Source of the DNA: Vitrella brassicaformis | Taxonomy: Eukaryota > Sar > Vitrellaceae | Direction of reading: 5' to 3' | Assembly: GCA_001179505.1 (NCBI GenBank) | Contig: CDMY01000339.1 | Location: 38,747 to 102,746, forward strand | DNA: 64,000 nucleotides | In this document: positions 23,100 to 32,708 of the stretch, in pieces | Position numbering within the stretch: position 1 is the stretch's first letter | Layout of the letters: each line of letters begins with the position of its first letter | The notes under the pieces: generated by a model | The model's input: only the letters and a program-made list of their open reading frames with translations | Database searches by the model: none | Told to the model about the DNA's origin: nothing | Translations under genes and position numbers: made by a program

Positions 23100-23723
23100 G
23101 TGCGGTTGAGGGGGAGGCCCAATAACCTCCACGTGGTGCTTGCCAGGGAGAGGGGCGCGGTCGAGGCCGAGGGGCAAGAAAGGGGGAAGGGAAGGGATTC
23201 GAATCCCCCCTCTACGCATCCTCGTGATTCCCACTCAGGTATGCATCCTCGTGATTCCCACTCAGGTATGCATCCTCGTGATTCCCACTCAGGTATGCAT
23301 CCTCGTGATTCCCACTCGGATGAGTCCAAGTGCCGAGGTGGTCCTGAGTCGTGTGCTTCCCGTCACACGCCCCATACGCCAAATCCGCAGCCAGCCCTGC
23401 CCCCTAGGCTGGGTCGTCCCCCCTCCCCGCCCCCTCTCCCTCCCGACGCACCTGCGAACGGCCCTACCACGAGGGCATGGAGCGCAGACGACCCACTCCG
23501 TATGCTCGAGGCGGCGTATGGGGACTCGTTCGTGACGGACATATCGGAGAGGCCAGCCCTCGGCACATGGGAGGAGCGCCACTATCGCCTCGCCACCCGC
23601 GGGCTCACCCCACATAGGTTCCTCGTGCCCGGCGGGTCGCAGGGCGAGGGGGTGGTCAAGCTCATCACGCGAGAACTGAACGGCTTCAACGACCACGGCA
23701 GGTCCATGTCGCCCTTCATGTGA
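23100..23723 (+). CDS. Retroelement ORF1-like frame with nonapeptide repeats
   Basis: About 207 codons. After a basic start (MRLRGRPNNLHVVLARERG) come four copies of HPRDSHSG(M), then a Pro-rich linker and a compact region (MLEAAYGDSFVTDISERPAL; HYRLATRGLTPHRFLVPGG). The stop TGA at 23721 is the only codon separating it from the reverse transcriptase frame, so the two may once have been one polyprotein. Confidence 0.5.
   Translation: MRLRGRPNNLHVVLARERGAVEAEGQERGKGRDSNPPSTHPRDSHSGMHPRDSHSGMHPRDSHSGMHPRDSHSDESKCRGGPESCASRHTPHTPNPQPALPPRLGRPPSPPPLPPDAPANGPTTRAWSADDPLRMLEAAYGDSFVTDISERPALGTWEERHYRLATRGLTPHRFLVPGGSQGEGVVKLITRELNGFNDHGRSMSPFM
23216..23323 (+). repeat. Tandem repeat, 27 bp x 4
   Basis: Unit beginning GCATCCTCGTGATTCCCACT; three perfect copies and a fourth that diverges at its end. 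In frame with ORF1, it encodes HPRDSHSGM repeats. Confidence 0.95.
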
Positions 23724-26163
23724 ACAACGGCCCTCGTTCTCTTGCGCGACCCCGACATGGACACGCAGGAGGCCACGAAGGGCTGCATCAAGCGCCGGGC
23801 GGCCCTGTGGAGGGATGATGAGTTTGAGGTCCTGGTGGCCGAGGTGGAGGACGTGCAGACCCGCTTGGAGGAGTCGGCGGAGAAGGCCAAGCGACGCGGG
23901 GCAGCCAAGAGGGCGGCGTCTTCCCCAGCCCGCTTCAGATCTGCTCGCGCCGGGCGGATCAGGGCTATCGATCGTTTCAAGACCATGATTGGGCAGGGCA
24001 GGACGACCGCAGCCGTCAAGCACATCACCAACCGTGCCGGAGGGGGCCCGATGCAGCCAGGCGACCCGGCCGACCCAGTCAACGCACCCGGCAGGACCGT
24101 CCTCGACGTGCTGCGCGGGAAGCACCCACCCAGGCACCCGCCCGCCCCCGGTCCCTTCACAGAGCCCCCCGAGGAGCTGCCGAAGTGCCGGCCAGCCGTC
24201 GTCACCGAGGCGCACATCGAGAGGGCCGCCCGCCAGATCCGTGGGGGGGCCGGACCGGTGGCGGGAGACGCCAGAGTGTGGGAGGCTCTGCTGCTCAAGT
24301 ACGACGCGAGCAAGCAGCTGAGGGAGGCCTTCGCGAGGGCGACGAACAAGATCAACAGTGAGAACGTCGACTGGAGGACCATCGCGGCGCTGAGGGATGC
24401 TCGCCTCATCGCGCTCGACAAGCAGCCCGGCGTACGGCCCATCGGCATAGGGGAGGTGCCCTTCCGCATCATGACCAAGGCGATCTGCATCGCGGCGCGG
24501 AGAGAGGTGGAACAGGCGTGTGGGACACTGCAGCTGTGCGCGGGCCAACAGGGCGGGATAGAGGCCGCCTGCCACGTGGTATCATCGCTCATGACAGGGG
24601 AGCCCCTCGAGCCCATCCACCCACCCCCATCCGAAGCGCCAGCCGACAATGCCGCTAGCTCCCCTGCCCCTCCCCCGCCCCCACTGCCACCCATCTGTGT
24701 GAAGGCGATGCTGGCGTTGGACGGGACGAACGCCTGGAACACCACCGCCCGTCCGAACGCGCTGTGGCAGGTCCGCCGGTGGTGGCCATCTGCCTCCCGC
24801 TTCATATGGAACGTCTACAAGTTCCCCGCCCGCCTCCACGTGGGCCGCGGCACGCCACACCTGTACAGCAGGGAGGGGGTGACCCAGGGGGACCCCGCCG
24901 CCTCGCTCATCTTCGCCTGCGCCTCACTCCCGATGTTCGAGGAGTTGCAGCGCCACCACCCTCGTGTCATCCAGGTCAACTTCGCTGATGACGGGTCTGG
25001 GCTGGGGGACTTGCCTGACTTGCGGGGCTACCTTGACGATGCGATTGAGCTGGGGAAGGAGATTCGGTACCTGATCAACACGAAGAAGTGCGTCCTAGTG
25101 GTGCAGCCGGGCGATGAGGAGGAGGCCGCTTGTCTTTTCGAGGGGACGGAGGTGCGGATCGTGACGGACGCGGAGCATCTGGGGGCCATGGTGGGCACGC
25201 CCGAGGCGGGGAGGGCGTATGTGCAGCAGAAGGTCGCCGAGTTCGTTGCTGACGTCCGGGCGCTCAGCGAAGCCGCGTCGCGCGTCCCCCAGGAGGCCCT
25301 GTACGCGGCGGCCAAGTCCCTGCAGGCCAAGTGGATCTACCTGCGGCGGGTCATGCACACCACCTGTGAGGACTTCGAGGTCCTCCGCGACACCATCACC
25401 GACACGTTCCTGCCCGCACTCGTCGGCACCCCACAGCCCCTCTCTGACGACATGAAGCGGCTGCTCCTTCGCCCTGTGCGCCACGGCGGCATCGGCCTTG
25501 TCGACCCGTCCTTCCGTGCTCCCCTTTCGGCCCCACTTGACGGGCAGACCGACCTCTGTCAGCTCACGCGCAAGGCCTCCCGGGCGGGCACCACCATCCT
25601 CGCCCACGCCATCGCCACCTCCGCCCCTCGTCTCCCCGCCGCAACGCATCGCAGCCAGATGCACAGGGCCAGGAGAGTCTTCCGAGAGTCCCTCGATGAG
25701 ACCTTCGCCCACGACTCGACAGCCATCATCGGCCGCCTCCCTCTCGGCCAGGCCAGGGCCGCAGAGCGTACTCGCTGCAACGACACGGGGCAGTTCATGA
25801 CTGTCCGCCCGTCCCAGCTGGACGACACCGACCTCAGTGCACTCGAGTTTCGTGACGCCATGTGCCACCGGTACGGCCTGCCCCACCAGGACATGCCAGA
25901 CAAGTGCGACGGCGAGCGCCCGAATGGGGCGAGGTGCGGTGCCGACTTCACCGTCCAACACGCGCTTGGCTGCTCCCTGGGCGGGCTGGTGTACGCCAAA
26001 CACGACCGGCTCAAGCACGAGGTCGGCGGCCTGTGTCAGCTGGGAGGACTCAAGGTGGCGTACGAGCACACGGTGTGGAAGGAGACCGCCCACGCCGCCG
26101 CCGCCCGCGACCCCCGTGCCGTTCCCTTGGGTGTGACCCCCTGCGACGGTGCCGGCCACCCCC
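23724..26163 (+). CDS. Reverse transcriptase of the non-LTR element
   Basis: An intronless frame of about 810 codons up to the gap. Palm motifs are in order: RLIALDKQPGVRPIGIGEVP (about 24400), MLALDGTNAWNTT (first catalytic Asp, about 24715), YSREGVTQGDPAASLIFACA (about 24870) and VNFADDGSGLG (the FADD catalytic pair, about 24980). A thumb-like region and MKRLLLRPVRHGGIGLVDP follow. Near 25900 a Cys/His cluster (KCDGERPNGARCG...HALGC) may be a zinc knuckle. Retroelement RTs copy their own RNA at a nicked target. Ends in the assembly gap. Confidence 0.85.
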
Positions 26164-26463
26164 NNNNNNNNNNNNNNNNNNNNNNNNNNNNNNNNNNNNN
26201 NNNNNNNNNNNNNNNNNNNNNNNNNNNNNNNNNNNNNNNNNNNNNNNNNNNNNNNNNNNNNNNNNNNNNNNNNNNNNNNNNNNNNNNNNNNNNNNNNNNN
26301 NNNNNNNNNNNNNNNNNNNNNNNNNNNNNNNNNNNNNNNNNNNNNNNNNNNNNNNNNNNNNNNNNNNNNNNNNNNNNNNNNNNNNNNNNNNNNNNNNNNN
26401 NNNNNNNNNNNNNNNNNNNNNNNNNNNNNNNNNNNNNNNNNNNNNNNNNNNNNNNNNNNNNNN
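26164..26463. other. Assembly gap of 300 N
   Basis: Exactly 300 undetermined bases, probably a placeholder length; reading frames cannot be carried across it. Confidence 0.98.
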
Positions 26464-26731
26464 GACGTGTGACGGCGTCTATGGGAGGGAGGCCGATCGC
26501 TTCATTCGCCGCTTGGCGGAGCTCATCAACAAGAGGGGCGCATGGGACAGATATGGTGTTGGCCGGGTCGAGCAATGGATTCGGGCGCGGCTGTCAGTGT
26601 GCCTGGCTCGTTCGGTGTCTGCGTGTCTGCGTCGGCCCAGGAGGAAGGGCCGGTGGCATTGGTTGTATCAGAGGGGGCGTTGGGGTGATGGGGCAGGGAT
26701 GTTCGTGCCTGGGGAGCCTCTCATTTTCTGA
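26464..26731 (+). CDS. C-terminal end of the retroelement protein
   Basis: After the gap one frame reads YGREADRFIRRLAELINKRG, VGRVEQWIRARLSVCLARS and ends GRWGDGAGMFVPGEPLIF at 26731. It is in a different frame from the upstream part, which is meaningless across a gap of unknown true length. Likely the C-terminus of the same polyprotein. Confidence 0.55.
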
Positions 26732-27227
26732 GGGTGCCCCCCCTGTGAGTAGGCGTGTGGGGATAGTGTGTGTTGATTGGCCTGGCTGCCTGTCAGTCTG
26801 GTTGGTAGTCTGTCTATCTGTCTGTCAGTCCGCATGTCTGTCCACTGCATTCGCGTGTGCTGCTCATGAGCATTGTTTGTCCATTTGAGTGTCTGTAGCT
26901 CGTTATCATTGCATTGCGATCGACTGTTCATGTTTGTCCGTGCCGTGGACCAACGCGTGTGTGGCCCCCGGCGCATCGTTACACATCAATCAATCTCTTG
27001 TGAAACCGCTGGAGGTGAGACTTCGACACGTACTTCCGCAACAGGAACGGACACCAGCGAGGTCTTCTGAGCGTTGGCACTGCGGCACAGGGCAGATCTG
27101 GAGAACGTCACCACCGGAGCGCTAGCATTCTAACGGTCCGCCGCGACCGAGTGTTGGAGCCGTCAATTGGCCGTCAACGGCGACTTCCTTCTGTGTCTGA
27201 GCCCTGCTGCCTCTTTGTTGCCGTGCC
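26732..27227. other. Retroelement flank and intergenic sequence
   Basis: TGTCTGTC-type tracts and no convincing gene. Confidence 0.5.
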
Positions 27228-28395
27228 ATGAGCAGCCTTCTGGAGCCGTCCGTGAGTGTCCGATTTGCCTCGTCGGCCCTCTCGCGATTTGGGTACCTGG
27301 CGCGCTGTGCCCATGTCATCGAACAGACTGCGGGGTGGCCGATGATGGCCACACTCATCAAGGCGGCGAGTGCGTGTGGTCAGGCTGGCCAGATGCCCTT
27401 GGTGCTGTCGGCCGAGTGGCTGGCGGGTGTCCTGCCTGACAAGGCCAGCTTCCATCGGCTGCCTATTGCGATGGCCGTCTACAAGACGCTGGGCCATCCG
27501 CTGGCAGAGGGGCTTCGGCTGACGGAGTTTTATCACAAAAAGGAGATCCTTGTCGCCCGTGTCCTGCTTGCGGCATCCTACATCGTCTTCCTCATCGTCT
27601 TCCTCCTTTTCCTCGGAGCGATCGGTTATATCTGCGTCATGCTGATGATACCGTTAACGTTCCGCATCAGGGATTTGCTTCAGGAGGAGAATCAGCTGGG
27701 GGATGAGGTGTTGGTGTGTCGGTGCCTCATTGACACCATTCCTATCAGCGCCTCATCCCGTGTACGGCTCGTGGTGGTCCTCTTAACAATGAATTACGTC
27801 ATCGCACTGACCTTGGGGGTCTGCTTAACAAGCACAGCCGTGAAGGCCAGCTGCGCAGCAGGACTGTGGTGGCAAAACCTCACAGCACTACCGCATCGGC
27901 GAGAGAACGTTTCGCGTCATCGGTCAGCGCGAGGAATCCTGTTGCGGCGAATGGAGGTATTCCGAGAGCGACCCGCCCGTCAACTCAAAGGGCCGCATCT
28001 ATCGCTCATTCAGCGCACTCGCCCTTGACGCACTGATGGAAGTCGCATCTTTCAGCCACAGGACGGTGGTCGAGGCCGAAGTGGGCCGGAGCCATGTCGG
28101 CTATCAGCGCTTCGTGTGTGATCCCTTGACGAGCGGCCAACTCGATTCGTCGGTTATCGATTGGCGAGCGGCAGAGGTGGGGACAGTCCGCATGGTGGTG
28201 CTGCTGGTCGGTGGCCTCTCTGTGGTGGCCTCCGTATCGCTCTGTGGCGGACGCGTCATGATCAAGACGACTGAGAGGGAGGCGGTGGGCGGCTCGTCTG
28301 TCGATGAGCGGTTCCCTCTCACGATGGCTGCCGTCCGGCAGCTGCTGATGCGATTTGGACTCGAAGACAACACGGTCGGCCCACTGCAACCTTGA
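27228..28395 (+). CDS. Multi-pass membrane protein of unknown function
   Basis: The first frame (27228-27850) encodes a soluble N-terminus (LSRFGYLARCAHVIEQTAGW), then ILVARVLLAASYIVFLIVFL with GAIGYICVMLMIPLTF, and VRLVVVLLTMNYVIALTLGV. From about 27845 a second frame continues with HYRIGERTFRVIGQREESCC, QRFVCDPLTSGQLDSSVIDW and another membrane segment, VRMVVLLVGGLSVVASVSL, to a stop at 28393-28395. The change of frame needs a small intron or a sequence error; taken together the parts look like one protein of about 380 residues with four hydrophobic segments. No family recognised. Confidence 0.5.
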
Positions 28396-28812
28396 CTGAC
28401 CGTCACTTCGGTGGGCGGCCTGGATGTGTGTGGGGGAACAAGAGATGGGGTGAGAGAGGGGGCTGCTCGGTGTGCTGGGGGTGCTGTCACGTCTGGATCG
28501 ACGGATTGCGACTGAAGGAATGCGTGATGGGCCTTTACATATTTGCCGATAAATGCGTTGCAATGCATTGATGGATAAACGGCATATGCACACCCTCTCG
28601 CGGCAGTGCATCCATCCAATCCGTTCCCGCATATATCTATTTACACACCCCACCATCACAGGCAGTATACACCATCAGCATACACATGGGAAGGCGTACG
28701 AACGTGTGGAGGCATAAGTGACGCATAGAGAAGCGAATCATACCTCCGTGCAGACACGGCACCCAGCCGATGCATGCCCTTCCCTCTCTCATTCCCTACA
28801 CGCCTATGTCAC
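28396..28812. other. Intergenic region
   Basis: Between the membrane protein (+) and the 3' end of the RING-TLDc gene (-). No gene or notable repeat. Confidence 0.5.
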
Positions 28813-30016
28813 CTACTGCCCGTCCACCACATGCAGCACCTCCAGATCATCAGCCATGAACTCTACCGACACGCCCAGACAAGCATGGCCAGAGCCCGCA
28901 AGCACATTGGGGCCGGGGTGGTTCTGACGGCAGCTGCGCATGTCGGCAGTCAGCTCTTCACTGCTATGGCCCAGCCACATATACCCACCGATCCGCACCT
29001 TCGTACCATACACTTCCTGCCTCCCCGCCACATACACATGTTGCTTCTCTCGGTCGATGTCGATCTTGGTGGGCTGGGGGAAAAGGCCGGCCAGCGAGAA
29101 ATGCCACAGATCACAGTCGTAGGCGTTCCAGTCGGTGGGGTCGTCGGGCAGCTTCAAACCGCCACTGACGAAGGCGCCGAAGACGTACTCGTCCTTGCGG
29201 ATGACAAACACCAATCGCGTCTTGTCGCCGACACACCGCAGCATATCGCCGTAGGTGGTTCCGTCACGCGATGCCCTGATGCAGACACAGTCATACACAG
29301 TGTTATCTGAGTGTGTGTGTCGGCTGCATGCGTACCGGTAGAGTGACCGCAGCTTCATGGTGTGGTCGCCCAGCAGTCCGACAAGGCCGTAGTACTCCTG
29401 ATGTGTCAGCGAGGTGCCCTCAGGCAGACTCACCTGCCCAGCCACACACATATGAGCATGGCAGCAGAATGCATCTTTGCTGTTGGATCGTCCGTACCAA
29501 TCGCATGCGCATCGCCAGCAATGAGAGAACGGCCTGACGGGCTAAGTGGTTTGGCCGAACGTCAGCCTCCTCAGTCTCGTCCCTGACCGATTGGAAACAT
29601 GAGGCCATTCACACCCATGTGTGTCCCCTCCATGTGTCTGAGTGTACCTGCATTCGGGGCACTTGGCTGCACGACGGCCATAGGGGTGATGGCGCACGAG
29701 GTTCCTGACACACTGCAACACAGCACAACAGACAGTGCAGCAAAGAGCCGTGCAGCCTCGGTCTGTGTGAGCCACACACCTTGGCACAGAATGAGTGACC
29801 TGAGAGAGATACCACAGCAGGTGCGGACACAAACCACACAGGCGGTACATAGTGTGTTATCACGTCCTCACCGCATCTGAGCACTTCCGGTGCCTTGTCG
29901 CCGTCTGGTTGGTATTCCTCCTGACACACGCCACACTCAAGCGTACCAGCAGCAGCAGCAGATGAGGCGCCATGTCCATGCGTCAACCTGCACGATGAAT
30001 GAGTGAATCCATTCAA
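28813..30016 (-). CDS. RING-TLDc protein
   Basis: Exons join in phase from about 29990 to the stop at 28813. The first part is a complete C3HC4 RING: TLECGVCQEEYQ, VLRCGHSFCAKCVRNLVRHH and AAKCPECR. A linker of the type found after TRIM RINGs follows (RPNHLARQAVLSLL). The rest is a TLDc domain: LRSLYRYASRDG-type entry, YGDMLRCVGDKTRLVFVIRK, VFGAFVSGGLKLPDDP, LWHFSLAGLFPQPTKIDI, VRIGGYMWLGH and DDLEVLHVV. TLDc proteins act in oxidative-stress protection and V-ATPase regulation in other eukaryotes. A RING at the N-terminus suggests ubiquitin-ligase activity directed by TLDc (inference). An in-frame Met is at 30016; an extra upstream exon at 30207-30040 is possible but its phase does not fit. 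Confidence 0.82.
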
Positions 30017-30557
30017 ATCATTGCCACCATCGATATCTCACCTGCAGCTGGTGTGTCCTTCGTGTCTATGCTATTGCTCTCAGACAGCTGCTGCAGAACC
30101 TCAGATCTACAGTCATTCAATTTGCAGAGCCAATGCGTGCGCTCGGGAGTGTCTGCTGGCCCCACTGCCGATCTGACCTGGCTCGATGCAGCCATGAAAG
30201 AGCCCAATTACTCCAGAGGCGAGGATTCGAAGCCAACGGGCCAGAGGGGTTACAGGGTAGGGTTTGAAACCCTCAGCCCTACGAGCTGTCAACGTTTGAG
30301 TGCCTTTCCACAGCTGTGCGTTGCGAGTGTGACGCATTCGCTGAGAGAAAGGCGTAGCGAATCAGTGGAGTCATCCGTCACACCGCCGCCCTGTCGACTG
30401 GTGTGGTGGGACGGCGGGCCGCTGAGCTGCCAGATAGCAGAGGTGAGAGGCCACTGATCCATTCAGTCGCCTCAATGCGCTGACCTTCTTTGTCTGTGAG
30501 CATCTCTCTCTCGTGTGCTGTCGGCTCATCAACCACTGCAGGCGTGTTGGTTCGGTG
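30017..30557. other. Shared 5' region between two divergent RING-TLDc genes
   Basis: The two RING-TLDc genes are transcribed away from each other from this segment. An open frame on the minus strand (30207-30040, SEVLQQLSESNSIDTKD) could be a 5' exon. No core promoter element is evident. Confidence 0.4.
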
Positions 30558-32007
30558 ATGGCGGCCTCCTCATCTGCCGCTGCTGCTGCTGGTGCTACTG
30601 GCAGCTCATCGTCGGCCAAGGGCGACGCAAAGCAGCCATGCGGTCGGTGAGCCACCACATCCATCCATCCATCCATGAGCAAGGCATATTTCATGTGATG
30701 TGTCCTGTTTGTGTATGCCGTGGTGCTTATCTATGGGTGTGCAGGTCATAAGTTCCATGGGCAGGTACGCATCTCTCACTGTACCGACAAGAGACCATCG
30801 CAGCAGCATATGTCTTATGTGTGTGTGCACCTCTCTGCTGGCTGCAGTGTCTGCTGGGCATGGTTCGCCCGCGCCCCTTTGGCTTCACTGCTGGGCCGTC
30901 TGCTGGCCTGCCGAAGTGCAGCGGGCGATGTGGGAGGGGTGGCAGTGGCAGCGATGACAGTGCGGCTGGCGGCCAACAGGGTGGGCCTCAGATGCTGACA
31001 GTCCACGGTGAGCAGCAGTCGACACAGATACAGAGAGGTGCAATGGGTGTCTGCCTTGTGTGTGTCATGCAGGCCATTCTGTGTGTTTGGAGGTGAGTAT
31101 CCACAGAAGGTCATGAATGGCCCCACTCACTCAGTCCTCCTGTCTGCCATTCCTTCCTTTGTCCGTCAGTGTGCTGTGCAGTGGCAAGACTACGGCCGTC
31201 ATAACAGTGTCAGCCAGCCAATCTGCCCCGTATGCCGGTAGGTGCACATCTGACAACACACATGGACAGATGATGCACAGCACATTAGCGTGGCCATCCC
31301 TCCCTCTCTGTGTGTCTTGGTTTGTGGTGCGGTGTTTGTCAGGGCCGGCTTTGCGTGGGCGAGGGGCGGCAGCTCCATCGGCCTCTCGTACGTGGCGCAC
31401 ATCGCCAAGTGGCTGCAGCGCGAGAAGAAGCTCACACTCATCTACAAGTACACACACAGACACTCACACACACGCACAGTCATGTGATGTGTCCTTGATG
31501 TGTCTGTCCATCAGGGCATTGCGTGACGGCGCCAAGTATGATGATTTGCTGCGGTGTGTGGGCGATAAGAGGCGATTGGTCTTCGTCATCCGCAAGGACG
31601 AGTACGTCTTGGGCGCCTTCATCAGTGAAGGCCTTCAGCTGCCCGACGACCGCACCGACAGCCACTACTATGGGTGTGACGTGTGGTATTTCTCGCTGGG
31701 CGGCCACTTCGCCCAGCCGACCAAGATAGACATCCCACGAATGTGTCAGTTTGTGTATCTGGCGGGGAGGGATGGGAGTGTGGGTGGTGGTGCGAGGGTG
31801 GAGCTCGGTGAGTGTCTGTATTTGGGTGACGGCCATGGCAGTCGCCGGCCCGCTGCCGACATCCGCAGCTGTTATCAGTACGCCCACAGGGACGATGTGC
31901 CCGCGGGCTATGTGGTCGCTAGAAATAGATATGGCCATGCCCTGCTGGGCGGGTCGGAGTGTTTCCATGCGGATGAGATTGAGATACTGACTGTGGTGGC
32001 ACAGTGA
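30558..32007 (+). CDS. RING-TLDc protein with altered RING
   Basis: Exons 30558-30642, 30745-30764, 30848-31009 and four more join in phase. The start is Ala/Ser-rich (MAASSSAAAAAGATGSS). Two half-RING segments follow: QPCGHKFHGQCLLGMVRP, and MLTVHGHSVCLECAVQWQD with QPICPVCR. In the second, His stands where the third zinc Cys should be (HGH for CGH). A helix (VAHIAKWLQREKKLTLIYK) leads into the TLDc domain: ALRDGAKYDDLLRCVGDKRR, YVLGAFISEGLQLPDD, VWYFSLGGHFAQPTKIDI, CLYLGDGHGSRRPAADIRS and DEIEILTVVAQ at the stop. Paralogous to the divergent gene at 28813 and to the TLDc half of the 46-kb gene. Confidence 0.82.
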
Positions 32008-32011
32008 GTCA

Positions 32012-32431
32012 GTGAGGGGGGAGAGAGGGACGGGATGCATTTCTCCTGGCTTTATCTATCTACCCATCGGTGAGCGTCTGGCGGCCTCTGATGTCGTGTC
32101 CGACTGTGACGTGTGGTATTTCTCGCTGGGCGGCCGCTTTGCCCAGCCGACCAAGATAGACATCCCACGAGGATATCAGTGTGTGTACGTGGCGGGGAGG
32201 GATGGGAGTGTGGGTGGTGCCGCGAATGTGCTGATCGGTGGGTATCTGTGGTTGGGCCACGGCAGCGACGAGCCGGCTGCCGACATCCGCAGCTGTGCAG
32301 AGTTTTCCGATAGCGGCAGTGTGCCTGCGGGCGATGTGGGGGAGAGGGATGGCTACGGCAATGCACTGCTGGGCGGGTCGCTGTATTTCCATGCTGACGA
32401 GATGGAGGTGCTGCATGTGGGCGGCCGCTGA
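32012..32431 (+). pseudogene. C-terminal half of a TLDc domain, tandem remnant
   Basis: From about 32105 the frame reads CDVWYFSLGGRFAQPTKIDI, CVYVAGRDGSVGG, GGYLWLGHGSDEPAADIRS and ADEMEVLHVGGR, matching the second half of the TLDc domain that ends 4 bases upstream. The first half of the domain and any RING are absent. It probably arose by partial tandem duplication of the gene at 30558. It could instead be an extra exon, but no splice path in phase was found. Confidence 0.7.
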
Positions 32432-32708
32432 GTGAGAGACGGGGGGAGGGGATACCGTGTCTCGCCGCCCAATGAACGGCTGTGGGTGTGAGGCGGATGG
32501 GATGGTGTACAGCGATTTCCCTTGTGTGTGTGTGTGCATATGATCCTATCCCATATATCGGTTTGGGGGAGAGACACTTACGTCAATCAATGAGTCAAGT
32601 GTCCTTACACTCATGGCATGCATTGTTCCTTCCCGACCGGAGTTACTGCACACACGTCCTCAATCTACTCTACAATGCACTAAACTACATACACTGCTGC
32701 CACACGGT

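Larger units (their letters stand above)
23034..26731 (+). mobile_element. Non-LTR (LINE-type) retroelement, 5' truncated or divergent
   Basis: Two open frames in the same phase, one ending at TGA 23721-23723 and the next encoding a reverse transcriptase. No terminal repeats, integrase or protease are visible, which fits a non-LTR element. No endonuclease domain is recognised. GC is higher and introns are absent, unlike the neighbouring genes. Its left edge interrupts AAA copy C. The right edge is unclear: the coding sequence ends at 26731, and a T/G-rich stretch follows without a poly(A) tail. Confidence 0.75.

Noticed and set aside
23190-23215. tRNA T-arm-like sequence (GGGATTCGAATCCC)
   Set aside because: No acceptor, D or anticodon arms can be formed around it; it lies in the retroelement ORF1 frame.
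23216-23323. Possible CRISPR array
   Set aside because: Units are directly adjacent with no spacers, and the sequence is eukaryotic and coding.
23289-24575. Open frame of 428 codons on the minus strand
   Set aside because: It is antisense to the reverse transcriptase; the plus strand has FADD and the other RT motifs, and the minus frame has low-complexity composition typical of a GC-rich shadow.
25095-26159. Open frame of 354 codons on the minus strand
   Set aside because: Antisense to the RT C-terminal part; no domain.
30180-30300. tRNA-like boxes near GGATTCGAAGCC
   Set aside because: No cloverleaf can be drawn and the A-box spacing is wrong.
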